This document shows, in pieces, positions 18,530-26,746 of a stretch of DNA of 51,290 nt (its first letter is position 1; each line of letters opens with the position of its first letter). Under the pieces are notes generated by a model that searched no databases, was not told the origin of the DNA, and saw only the letters and a list, made by a program, of their open reading frames with translations. Source of the stretch: Ga0077530 sp035565975 (lineage in GTDB: Bacteria; Pseudomonadota; Alphaproteobacteria; Rhizobiales; Hyphomicrobiaceae); assembly GCA_035565975.1 (NCBI GenBank), contig DATMRT010000008.1, forward strand, positions 1-51,290, given 5' to 3'. The translations under genes were made by a program, and so were the position numbers.

Positions 18530-19678
18530 GTGATTCGTCATTGCCGTATGCGCCTGCGGGCCGAATCGGCGATGATGGTCCGGGCACGGGATCAGGGCGG
18601 GTTACACGCTTTGGGGATCAGATTCAGCAAGCTCACATTCCTGTTCCTCGGTGCGGCGGCAAGCTGCGCGGGGGCAGGCGGGACCATCGCTCTCGAGCGG
18701 CTTGGCCTGCTGGCCGGTGCGCCCGCTCCGGTTCAGACCGTCGCGAAGCCGTCCGCCGACGAGCCCATACCGAGCCCCGAAGGGCCGGCCGGCGCCGATC
18801 GTTTCACATACGTGTCGTTGGATCTGGAGGCCCTGCGTTGGCCCGGACCGACGATCGAGGTCGTCGCGGTGGCGCCGCTCAAAACGCTCGCCGATGAAAT
18901 TCCGCAGTCATGGTCGACGGAGACGCGGGCCGAGCGGGTCATCCCGCTCCTGGAGCCGCCGCGCCTCGCCGTTCGGCCGCCTCAGGCCTCGGCCTGGACC
19001 ATGCCCAAGGCGAGCGCGCCACTCCGCGACTACAGGCTCGCGCGCAGGCTCGCCGAGATCTCGCCCGGTGCGACGAGGCGCCTCGAGGAGAAATTCAGGT
19101 CGGCAAAGGCCGCGTGGCCGCCGGCGGAAGTCGCTTTCGTCACGATCAAGGATGAGAAGGCGGTGGAGTTGCACGCGCGGCCCGAGGGCGGCACGTGGAA
19201 GCTCGTCCATCGCTATCCCGTGCTCGCCGCGAGCGGCAAGGCCGGGCCTAAGCTGGAGCAAGGCGACAGGCAGGTTCCGGAAGGCGTCTACAGCATCTCG
19301 TATCTCAATCCGGCGAGCCGTTACCACGTGTCCATGCGCGTGAACTATCCGAATGCCTTCGACCGCCAGATGGCAGCCAAGGACAAGCGAAAGAACCTCG
19401 GCGGCGACATCATGATCCATGGCAAGGCCGTATCTGCCGGCTGCATTGCCGTCGGCGACGAGGCAGCCGAGGAGCTCTTCGTCCTCGCCGCCAATGTCGG
19501 CCTCGATAACGTGAAGGTCGTCATCGCGCCGAGCGATTTCCGGCGCAACGGCCTGCCGCCGCCGAACCCGGCTCAGCCCGAGTGGGTGCCGGGGCTCTAC
19601 GCTCAGGTGGCCTCGGCCATGACGCCCTTCAAGCCGAAGCCGAACCCCAACCTGCTCTCGTCGTTCTTCGGAAATTGA
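18530..19678 (+). CDS. L,D-transpeptidase family protein (YkuD domain)
   Basis: Up to 382 residues. An N-terminal hydrophobic segment (LTFLFLGAAASCAGAGG) anchors or exports it, then comes a Pro-rich linker, and a C-terminal YkuD domain with His297 and the nucleophile Cys305 in HGKAVSAGCIAVGD. Family members cross-link peptidoglycan peptides, attach lipoproteins, or cleave such links. The motif lacks the Arg that usually follows the Cys in Ldt enzymes (GCIR), which is closer to the YafK/DpaA branch. The start is uncertain: the frame opens at GTG 18530, with later ATGs at 18548 and 18572 and a TTG at 18611, and none has a good Shine-Dalgarno sequence. Confidence 0.85.
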   Translation: MIRHCRMRLRAESAMMVRARDQGGLHALGIRFSKLTFLFLGAAASCAGAGGTIALERLGLLAGAPAPVQTVAKPSADEPIPSPEGPAGADRFTYVSLDLEALRWPGPTIEVVAVAPLKTLADEIPQSWSTETRAERVIPLLEPPRLAVRPPQASAWTMPKASAPLRDYRLARRLAEISPGATRRLEEKFRSAKAAWPPAEVAFVTIKDEKAVELHARPEGGTWKLVHRYPVLAASGKAGPKLEQGDRQVPEGVYSISYLNPASRYHVSMRVNYPNAFDRQMAAKDKRKNLGGDIMIHGKAVSAGCIAVGDEAAEELFVLAANVGLDNVKVVIAPSDFRRNGLPPPNPAQPEWVPGLYAQVASAMTPFKPKPNPNLLSSFFGN

Positions 19679-19725
19679 ACGGCGGCTTTCCCCGGCGCCC
19701 GAAAAGGCCGCGACCGCCTGATCGA

Positions 19726-20481
19726 TTACTTGCGGCTTGCGCCGGATCGGCGCACCGGCGCCATGCGTGGTGAGCGCCTCGCCTTGCTGTCGGCGCTCTC
19801 GCGCTCTCGCTCCGTCTCATCGAAGCGCTGCAGCGAAGCCGCCGCGGCATTCTCGACGTAAGCCCTGAGGCTCTGCGCGGCCAGCTCGCTGTCGCGGCGC
19901 TCGATGGCATCCATCACGATGGCGAGTTCGCGCCCGCTCTCCTCGAGGCGTCCCGGCACCGCTATGGCGAGCACGCGCACGACATTTATGCGTGCCGTGA
20001 GCTTGCGCAGTACGTCGCCGATCAGCTCGTGGTCGACCACATCCATCATGTGTTCGATGAAGCGCTTGGTCAGCACCACGATACGCGGCACCTCGCCGGT
20101 CGCGCGCGTAATGCGCAAGTCTTCGTAGATGCGCCTCAGCGCAGCAATATCCTCATCGGTTGCGATCTCGGCGAAGCGCCGTACAAGCGCGGCCTCGAGC
20201 ATGGCGCGCACTTCATAGATCTCGGCGATCTGCTTGCGCGTCATGCGCGCCACCACCGGTCCACGGCGTGGCTCGACCTGGATCAGATGCTCGGCCTCGA
20301 GATGGCGCAAGGCCTCGCGGATGGAGGTGCGGCTGACCCCCATGCGCTCGCACAGCTCGCGCTCGATCAGGCGATCGCCCGGCTTGAAATGGCCGGCAAT
20401 GATTGCGTTGCGGAGTCGCTCCAGGACTTGATCGCGCCGCAATGGCGGTAGCTCAGTAAGGCGCAGGATATCACCGGTCAT
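19726..20481 (-). CDS. GntR-family transcriptional regulator, FCD (FadR/VanR) subfamily
   Basis: A 251-residue regulator. The winged helix reads LRNAIIAGHFKPGDRLIE and then CERMGVSRTSIREALRHLEAEHLI, the classic GntR pattern, followed by an all-helical FCD ligand domain (EIYEVRAMLEAAL, later H-rich metal-site region IEHMMDVVDHELI). The start MTGDIL at 20481 has GGAGGG just upstream; the longer open frame has unlikely composition. It is divergent from the M28 - racemase - ABC - M81 operon across 221 bp with a perfect inverted repeat, so it very probably controls that operon. The ligand is likely a small carboxylate or amino acid (inference from the subfamily). Confidence 0.92.
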   Translation of the reverse strand: MTGDILRLTELPPLRRDQVLERLRNAIIAGHFKPGDRLIERELCERMGVSRTSIREALRHLEAEHLIQVEPRRGPVVARMTRKQIAEIYEVRAMLEAALVRRFAEIATDEDIAALRRIYEDLRITRATGEVPRIVVLTKRFIEHMMDVVDHELIGDVLRKLTARINVVRVLAIAVPGRLEESGRELAIVMDAIERRDSELAAQSLRAYVENAAAASLQRFDETERERESADSKARRSPRMAPVRRSGASRK

Positions 20482-20628
20482 TCGTCCCTCCAGAGCGACG
20501 TCAGTATCGCCCGCCTCTGAGAGGCGGTCCATCGCTCCGCTGCAGCACGGTTTTGCGACGCACAAAATGGCGCCGCACACTGCCAAAACATTCATCGAAG
20601 CTCAAGTTGACATACCACCCTCTATCAT

Positions 20629-20645
20629 GCAGTCATCTTGACTGC
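20629..20645. promoter_or_regulatory. Putative GntR operator in divergent promoter
   Basis: GCAGTCA-TCT-TGACTGC is a perfect 7-3-7 inverted repeat in the 221-bp region between the GntR gene and the M28 operon, 58 bp before the operon's first codon. A TTGACA at 20607-20612 is a possible -35 element close by. Assignment to the GntR protein is by position. Confidence 0.55.
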
Positions 20646-20702
20646 TGTCATACAAGAATATGACGGTAAAAGTGCCAACGTGAAGTTCCGGGAGAGCGGC
20701 CA

Positions 20703-22475
20703 ATGTCGAGCGCAAAAGTGACGGATGAGGTCTCTGCGGACCGTATCCGGGCGCACGTCGAGAAGATCGTTACGGAGATCCCCCATCGCGCGGCGGGGAG
20801 CGCCAACGGCCGGCGCATGGCCGAGTACAGCCGCGACGCCATGAAGGCCAATGGCCTCACCGACGTCGTGATGCACGAGCTGCCGGCGATCGTATCCTTC
20901 CCCGAGCACGCCGAATTCCGAGTCGAGAGCCCGACCGAGATCGCCATCCAGGCCAACACGCTCGGCCATAGCATCAACACCACGGACGACGGCCTGCGCG
21001 GCGAGATCGTCGATGTCGGCGGTGGCGCCTTCTCGGACTACGAGGGCAAGGACGCTCGCGGCAAGATCATCCTGACCGAGCTTTCCTATTCGCCGGCGCG
21101 CCATGAGAAGCAGCGCATCGCCGGGATGAAGGGCGCCATCGGCGCCGTGATGATGAACTGGGGGCACCCGGAGAACGAGGCCGTCCCGTTCGGCTCCGTG
21201 AAGCCCGTCTGGGGCAATCCGACGCCCGAAAACGTCAAGACCGAGATGCCGACCATCCCGTGCATCGGCATTGCCCGCACGGCCGGACTCAAGCTGCGCG
21301 AGATAGCGGAGAAAGGCCCGGTGCGCGTCTGGTTCCGCACGCATATCGAGAACGGCTGGCGCCCGATCCAGGTCACCATCGCGCGGCTGCCCGCGCCGGC
21401 AAGCTCACCCGAGAAGGATGATTTCGTGCTCGTCGGCGGCCATCAGGATAGCTGGCCGGGCGAAGCGGCGACCGACAACGCCGCCGGCAATGCGTGCAAG
21501 ATGGAACTTGCCCGCGTCTTCATGCAGCACCGCGACAAGCTGCGCCGCGGGATCACGTTCGGTTTCTGGACCGCGCACGAAACGGGGACGATGGCCGGTT
21601 CGGCCTGGTTCGCCGACCGCAACTGGGATGACCTGCGCAAGAACTGCGTCGCCTATCTCCAGATCGACCAGCCGGCCTTCATCGGCACGACCCAGTGGAA
21701 CACGGCTTCGAACGCGGAGCTCAAGGCCTTCCACCAGGGCATCGAGAAAGAACTGCTGACCAAGAAGTTCAAGTGGAAGCGCGCGGTGAAAACCGGCGAC
21801 TCGAGCTTCTTCGGCATCGGCATCCCGATGTTCCATGGCGAAGGCGGCTTCACCGATGAGGAGCTGAAGGCGACCGCCAATGCAACCCTTGGCTGGTGGC
21901 ACCATTCGGTCGAGAACCGCCTCGACAAGATGGACTGGAAGCTCATGCAGGAGCACATCCGCCTCTATGCGGCCTATCTCTGGGAGCTGACGACGGCGCC
22001 GGTGCTGCCCTTCCGCTTCGTGCCGGTCGCCGAGCAGGTCATCGCCCGCCTCGAGGAATTCAGGGAGCCGGGCAAGAGCGTCGGTCTCGACGGTGCTCAC
22101 GTGCGTGCGAAGGAATTCTACGACGCGGCCGCACGCATCGACGCTGCCGCCGGCGCCGAGGCCCAGAGGTTTGCCGCCGGCAAGGGCTCGGAGGCAGCCG
22201 CCCAGCTGCTCAATCGCGCGATGAAGCGCCTCTCGCGCATCCTCGTGCCGCTGCAGTCGACGGCGATCGGTACGTATGGCCACGATCCGTACGGCTACAC
22301 GCCGCAGACGACCATGATCCCCTGCCTCTATGACCTCACCGAGCTCGGTAAGCTCCCCGACGGCGAGCAGCGCTGGATGCTCGAGACCAAGATGGTGCGG
22401 GCGCGCAATCGCGTGGCCGACGCCTTGCAGGACTCGACGGCACTGATCGATGATACGCTGGCGCAGTTGAAGTAG
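20703..22475 (+). CDS. M28-family-like peptidase with PA domain
   Basis: A 590-residue protein resembling the glutamate carboxypeptidase II branch of M28: a PA-like insert (residues about 100-190), the peptidase core, then a C-terminal helical dimerisation part. Candidate zinc ligands are His247 in GGHQDSW, Asp258 in TDNAAG, Glu293 in AHETG, Asp322 in QIDQP and His401 in WWHHS. The residue before Glu293, normally the catalytic Glu, is His292. No signal peptide was seen, so it is probably cytoplasmic and would act on imported peptides or amides. It is the first gene of the operon, with a GGGAGAG RBS; the racemase follows 12 nt later. Confidence 0.88.
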   Translation: MSSAKVTDEVSADRIRAHVEKIVTEIPHRAAGSANGRRMAEYSRDAMKANGLTDVVMHELPAIVSFPEHAEFRVESPTEIAIQANTLGHSINTTDDGLRGEIVDVGGGAFSDYEGKDARGKIILTELSYSPARHEKQRIAGMKGAIGAVMMNWGHPENEAVPFGSVKPVWGNPTPENVKTEMPTIPCIGIARTAGLKLREIAEKGPVRVWFRTHIENGWRPIQVTIARLPAPASSPEKDDFVLVGGHQDSWPGEAATDNAAGNACKMELARVFMQHRDKLRRGITFGFWTAHETGTMAGSAWFADRNWDDLRKNCVAYLQIDQPAFIGTTQWNTASNAELKAFHQGIEKELLTKKFKWKRAVKTGDSSFFGIGIPMFHGEGGFTDEELKATANATLGWWHHSVENRLDKMDWKLMQEHIRLYAAYLWELTTAPVLPFRFVPVAEQVIARLEEFREPGKSVGLDGAHVRAKEFYDAAARIDAAAGAEAQRFAAGKGSEAAAQLLNRAMKRLSRILVPLQSTAIGTYGHDPYGYTPQTTMIPCLYDLTELGKLPDGEQRWMLETKMVRARNRVADALQDSTALIDDTLAQLK

Positions 22476-22487
22476 GGGAGCCATCCC

Positions 22488-23222
22488 ATGGCCCGCCGTA
22501 TTGTCTACCAACTCGTCGCGCCCATGGAAAAAACCCTCGGTACCGCCGAGATGGAACGGCGGCGCGACTATCTCCAGCGCCACGCCGGCGCCGGTACCGA
22601 GATCGCGGTGCAGAGCGTGCCGGAAGGCTATGCCTCGATCGAGAGCGAGCGCGACGCCGTCATGGTCGCGCCGCATCTCATGGCCGGATTGAAGAGAGCG
22701 GAGGCCGAGGGCGCCAGCGCGGGCATCGTCGGCTGCTTCTCCGATCCCGGCCTCGATGCCATTCGCGAGACGGTGTCGATGCCGATCGTCGGCCCCGGCC
22801 AGTCCGCGGTGACGCTCGCCTTGCAGCTTGGCGAGCGCTACTCGATCCTCTCGCCACTCGACAGCGGCGCCAAGCGAGCCGCGCCTCGGCTCCGCGCTCA
22901 GGGCCTCAGCGAGCGCCTTGCATCGGTGCGCGGCGTCGGCGTGTCGGTCGTCGATCTCGCGCGCGGCGGCAACGATGCCTGGGACCGGATCGTCGCGACC
23001 GGGCGGCGCTGCATCGACGAGGACGGCGCCGATGTCCTCGTCATGGGCTGCATGAGCATGGCCTTCATGGGCGTCGAGCGCGAGCTTTCGCAGCGGCTTT
23101 CCGCACCCGTCGTGAGCCCGGTGCTGGCGGCATTGAAGACGGCCGAGACGCTCCTCGATCTCGGACTTGCCCACTCCCGAACCGCATGGCCCGCACCGCC
23201 CGACAAGGTCTACGTCTCCTGA
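22488..23222 (+). CDS. Aspartate/glutamate/hydantoin racemase family protein
   Basis: A 244-residue cofactor-independent racemase. Two half-domains each carry the expected Cys: GCFSDPG in the first and GCMSMAF in the second, the pair that abstracts and returns a proton. The start YQLVAP and SVPEGYASIE region are closest to the hydantoin racemase (HyuE) / Asp-Glu racemase branch. It could interconvert D- and L-forms of an amino acid or hydantoin released by the flanking hydrolases. It sits 12 nt after the M28 gene and 42 nt before the ABC binding protein, all in one operon. A role in maleate isomerisation cannot be excluded. Confidence 0.9.
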   Translation: MARRIVYQLVAPMEKTLGTAEMERRRDYLQRHAGAGTEIAVQSVPEGYASIESERDAVMVAPHLMAGLKRAEAEGASAGIVGCFSDPGLDAIRETVSMPIVGPGQSAVTLALQLGERYSILSPLDSGAKRAAPRLRAQGLSERLASVRGVGVSVVDLARGGNDAWDRIVATGRRCIDEDGADVLVMGCMSMAFMGVERELSQRLSAPVVSPVLAALKTAETLLDLGLAHSRTAWPAPPDKVYVS

Positions 23223-23264
23223 TCGCCTGGCTGCTGAACAGCAACTCTTAGTTGGAGGGAAACT

Positions 23265-24854
23265 ATGAAGCGCAGAACATTCCTCGTCGGTACTGGCGCA
23301 GCCGCTGCAACTGCCGTCATCGGATCGCCGATCGCGCTCGCTCAGCGTAATGCCAACGAGCTCATCTGGGCCGACCAGCTCCCCGGCAATCTCGATCCTC
23401 ACGCCCTCTTCGACGTGCCCATGCAGGGCTACATGGTCAACGTCTATGACACGCTCTACGCCTACGAGGGCAATCCGCCGAAGCTCGTTCCGTGGCTCGC
23501 GACTGGCCACACGGTCAGCGAAGACGGCCTGACCTGGACGTTCAAGCTTCATGACAACGTCAAGTTCCACGACGGCAGCCCGCTCACGGCGGAGGACGTC
23601 GTGTGGAGCTTCCAGCGCCTGCTCGGCATCAAGCGCGGCGCGGCGTCCGCCTTCCTTCCCGTGCTTGATCCGAAGAACGTCACTGCGCCTGACAAGACGA
23701 CGGTCGTCTTCAAGCTCAAGCACGCCTACGTGCCGTTCCTGTCGGCGGTTCCGCTCGTTGCGATCGTCAACCGCCGCGTGATCGAACCCAACGTCAAGGA
23801 CAATGACTGGGGCACGGCGTGGCTCGCGTCCCATTCGGCAGGTTCGGGCGTCTATGTTCTCGACCCTGAGACGTACCGCCCCGTCCAGCAGGCCGATCTC
23901 AAGCGCAACCCCGATCACTTCAAGGGTTGGGGCCACAACAAGCAGCCCGTCGAGATCGTGCGCCGGCGCAACATTCTCGAAACGACGACGCGCATCAATG
24001 CGCTCATCAAGGGCGAGATCGACGCCACCGACAGCTACCTGCCGACCGATCAGGTCGAGCGCGTCATGAAGTCGAAGACGGCGACCGTGTCGCAGGACCA
24101 GTCGATGCGCGTGATGGTGCTGCGCATGAACAACATGAAAGCACCCCTCGACAACGTGAACTATCGCAGGGCGCTGAGCCATGCCTTCAACTACAAAGGC
24201 TTCATCAGCGGTGTTCTGAAGGACTACGCCGTGCGCAATGCAGGGCCCATCCCGGCCAATCTGTGGGGGGCGCCCAAGGATCTGAAGCCCTACGACTACG
24301 ACCTCGACAAGGCCAAGGAGCTGCTCGCCAAGGCCAAGGCCGAGGGCGCGCCGATTGATCGCCCGATCGAGATCCACATCCAGCAGCATCTGGCGCAGAC
24401 CACGCAGGCCGCGCAGATCCTCCAGCAGGATCTGCGGCGCATCGGCGTCACGCTCAATATCGTGCCGAACCTCTGGCCGCAGCTCACGGCGTCCACGGCC
24501 AAGCCCGAGACGACGCCCGATATGTGGGTGCACTGGGTTTCGACGTATTTCGTCGATCCCGAGAACTGGATCGGCCAGATGTACGATAGCGCCTTCCATG
24601 GCACCTGGAAGGCCTCGTGCTGGTACAAGAACGAGAAGGTGGACACGCTTCTGCGCGAGGCACGTCGCCTCTCCGATCAGGCGAAGCGGACCGCGCTCTA
24701 CGAGGAAGCCTCGCGCATCGTCGTCTCCGAAGCCGCCGACATCTGGATCTACAATACGATCGAGCTGAGGGGCCTCTCCAATCGCGTGAAGGGCTTCCAG
24801 TTCACGCCTGTGGGCTCGGGTGCCATCTTCCGCATCATCTCAGTGACCGGCTGA
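23265..24854 (+). CDS. ABC transporter substrate-binding protein, peptide family (SBP_bac_5)
   Basis: A 529-residue periplasmic binding protein of the DppA/OppA class. The N-terminus MKRRTFLVGTG has a twin arginine followed by a hydrophobic Ala-rich run ending ALAQ, which fits Tat export. Class-typical parts are LIWADQLPGNLDPH, WTFKLHDNVKFHDGSPLTAEDVVW (about residues 85-110), and NNMKAPLDNVNYRRALSHAFN. The RBS is TTGGAGGGAA just before the ATG. Followed at 31 nt by the first permease. It should deliver dipeptides, oligopeptides or similar compounds; the ligand is not readable from sequence. Confidence 0.95.
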   Translation: MKRRTFLVGTGAAAATAVIGSPIALAQRNANELIWADQLPGNLDPHALFDVPMQGYMVNVYDTLYAYEGNPPKLVPWLATGHTVSEDGLTWTFKLHDNVKFHDGSPLTAEDVVWSFQRLLGIKRGAASAFLPVLDPKNVTAPDKTTVVFKLKHAYVPFLSAVPLVAIVNRRVIEPNVKDNDWGTAWLASHSAGSGVYVLDPETYRPVQQADLKRNPDHFKGWGHNKQPVEIVRRRNILETTTRINALIKGEIDATDSYLPTDQVERVMKSKTATVSQDQSMRVMVLRMNNMKAPLDNVNYRRALSHAFNYKGFISGVLKDYAVRNAGPIPANLWGAPKDLKPYDYDLDKAKELLAKAKAEGAPIDRPIEIHIQQHLAQTTQAAQILQQDLRRIGVTLNIVPNLWPQLTASTAKPETTPDMWVHWVSTYFVDPENWIGQMYDSAFHGTWKASCWYKNEKVDTLLREARRLSDQAKRTALYEEASRIVVSEAADIWIYNTIELRGLSNRVKGFQFTPVGSGAIFRIISVTG

Positions 24855-24885
24855 TGGCGCACAATCACGGAGCGCAAGAAGCGCG

Positions 24886-25896
24886 ATGACGCGGTTTGTT
24901 CTGCGCCGGCTGTTGCTGGCGCTCCCGGCCCTTTTTGGGCTGCTCGTGCTCACGTTCATCATGCTGCGCGTGCTGCCGAGTGATCCCTCGGCGGCGCTCG
25001 CAGGCGAGAACGCGACGCCCGAGCAGATCGCGGCCGTGCGCAAGGCTTACGGCTTCGACGAGCCGATCTGGAAGCAATTCGTCATCTACGTCGGGCAGGT
25101 CGCGCGCGCCGACCTTGGCAATTCCATCATCTCCAACCGGCCGGTCGCGAGCGACATCGCCTGGCGGCTGCCGGCGACCATCGAGCTGACATTTGCGGCG
25201 CTGCTCTTCGCGGCTCTCGTGGGCATACCGCTCGGGACCATGGCCGCCGTCTGGCACAACTCGCCCTTCGATCACGTCATGCGCGTCGTCACGGTCGGCG
25301 GTCTGGCCATCGCCTCCTTCTGGTTCGCGATCATTCTCCAGATCGTTTTCTCGATGGATCTCGGCTGGCTGCCGCTCAGGGCCCGCTATCCTGACGGCGT
25401 TCCGCCACCGACCGAGATCACGGGTCTCTATCTCGTGGATAGCCTTCTGACGCTACGCTTCGACCAGTTCTGGGCATCTTTCAAGCACATCATCATGCCG
25501 GCCTTCACGCTCTCGCTCGGCGGTCTTGCCTCGATCGCCCGTTTCACGCGCGCCGGCGTGCTCGAGACCATGCAGAAGGATTTCGTGCACTACGCCGAGG
25601 CTGCAGGCTATGCGCGCAAGCGCATCATCTGGGTCTACGTGCTGCGCAACTCGGTCGTCGCGGCAACGACCCAGATCGGTCTCCTGTTCGGGACGCTCAT
25701 CTCGAGCGCCGTCGCCGTGGAAGCCATCTTCGATTGGCCGGGCGTCGGCTCCTATGCCGTCAGCGCCATCCTGACCTCGGACTACAAGGCCGTGCTCGCC
25801 GTGACGCTGATCGTCGGCGTCATCTATGCGGTGGTCAATATCATCGTGGATGTCGTGCACGCCATGCTCGACCCGCGCGTCGCCGAGACGCTTTGA
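24886..25896 (+). CDS. ABC transporter permease, DppB-like
   Basis: A 336-residue permease with the DppB signature start MTRFVLRRLLLALPALFGLLVLTFIMLRVLPSDP-like pattern, split here as RRLLLALPALFGLL then a conserved extracytoplasmic loop, and about six spans. The cytoplasmic loop DFVHYAEAAGYARKRIIWVYVLRN carries the EAA motif that contacts the ATPases. The FDWPGVGSYAVSAIL stretch near the C-terminus is characteristic. It is followed after 10 nt by the second permease in the same operon. Confidence 0.95.
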   Translation: MTRFVLRRLLLALPALFGLLVLTFIMLRVLPSDPSAALAGENATPEQIAAVRKAYGFDEPIWKQFVIYVGQVARADLGNSIISNRPVASDIAWRLPATIELTFAALLFAALVGIPLGTMAAVWHNSPFDHVMRVVTVGGLAIASFWFAIILQIVFSMDLGWLPLRARYPDGVPPPTEITGLYLVDSLLTLRFDQFWASFKHIIMPAFTLSLGGLASIARFTRAGVLETMQKDFVHYAEAAGYARKRIIWVYVLRNSVVAATTQIGLLFGTLISSAVAVEAIFDWPGVGSYAVSAILTSDYKAVLAVTLIVGVIYAVVNIIVDVVHAMLDPRVAETL

Positions 25897-25906
25897 GGGC
25901 GCGCGG

Positions 25907-26746
25907 ATGCTGATCGTCAAAAAGTTCCTGCGCGATTTTCCGGCGGTCCTGGGACTGCTGATCATCACGGCGGTTTGCCTTATTGCCGCATTCGCGCCGC
26001 TGCTCATCCCTGACGCCGATGCCGTCTACTTCGGCAATATCATCGACCGCCTGAAGCCGCCTTCTGCAGAATACTGGTTCGGCACCGACAATCTCGGACG
26101 CGATGTCTTCGCGCGTGTCGTCATGGGAACGCGCGGTGCGCTCATCGTGGCGCTCACCGTCGTCGCGCTCGCCATCGCCATCGGCGTACCGGCGGGCCTC
26201 TATGCCGGCTATACGAACGGCTGGGGCAGCGAGCTCATCATGCGCGTCACGGATGTCTTTCTCGCCGTGCCGCAGCTCATTCTGGCGCTCGCCATCGCGC
26301 AGCTCATGGGCCGCGGCCTCGAAAGCGCCATGGCGGCACTCGCGCTCACGTACTGGCCGTTCTTCTGCCGGACCGTCTATGGCGAGGTGCGCCGCGTGCG
26401 CAATGCGCTCTTCGTCGAGGCGCTTCAAGGCCTCGGCGCGTCGACGTCGCGCATTCTCTTCGTGCACGTGCTCCCCAACGTCGCCTCGCCGATCATCGTG
26501 CGCGCGACCATCGGCATGGGTTTCACCATCCTGACCACTGCGGTTCTCGGCTTCCTCGGCATTGGCGCGGCGCCGCCGAGCCCGGACTGGGGTCTCGCGA
26601 TCGCGGAAAGCCGTGAGTATCTGCCCGAGTCCTGGTGGGCCGTGACCTTTCCTGGCCTTGCCATCCTGATCACCGTGCTCGGCTTCAATCTTTTCGGCGA
26701 TGGCCTGCGCGATCTCGTCGATCCCCGCCTGAGGCGTTCGCGATGA
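25907..26746 (+). CDS. ABC transporter permease, DppC-like
   Basis: A 279-residue permease. It shows the DppC hallmark FGTDNLGRDVFARV around residue 60, about six spans, the EAA loop FVEALQGLGASTSRILFVHVLPN and the C-terminal LGIGAAPPSPDWGLAIAE region. The start at 25907 is chosen because an upstream open frame overlaps DppB by more than 70 nt and lacks membrane character. Its stop overlaps the start of the first ATPase (ATGA), showing translational coupling. Confidence 0.95.
   Translation: MLIVKKFLRDFPAVLGLLIITAVCLIAAFAPLLIPDADAVYFGNIIDRLKPPSAEYWFGTDNLGRDVFARVVMGTRGALIVALTVVALAIAIGVPAGLYAGYTNGWGSELIMRVTDVFLAVPQLILALAIAQLMGRGLESAMAALALTYWPFFCRTVYGEVRRVRNALFVEALQGLGASTSRILFVHVLPNVASPIIVRATIGMGFTILTTAVLGFLGIGAAPPSPDWGLAIAESREYLPESWWAVTFPGLAILITVLGFNLFGDGLRDLVDPRLRRSR

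Noticed and set aside
18898..18916. ATTCCGCAGTCATGG, resembling half of the IclR operator motif
   Set aside because: Only one half-site, inside the transpeptidase coding sequence, with no palindromic partner.
21405..24599. Very long open frame (1064 codons) on the minus strand opposite the M28, racemase and binding-protein genes
   Set aside because: It spans three solid plus-strand genes, has the Arg/His/Asp/Gly/Leu-rich composition of an antisense frame in GC-rich DNA, and shows no domain, signal or RBS.
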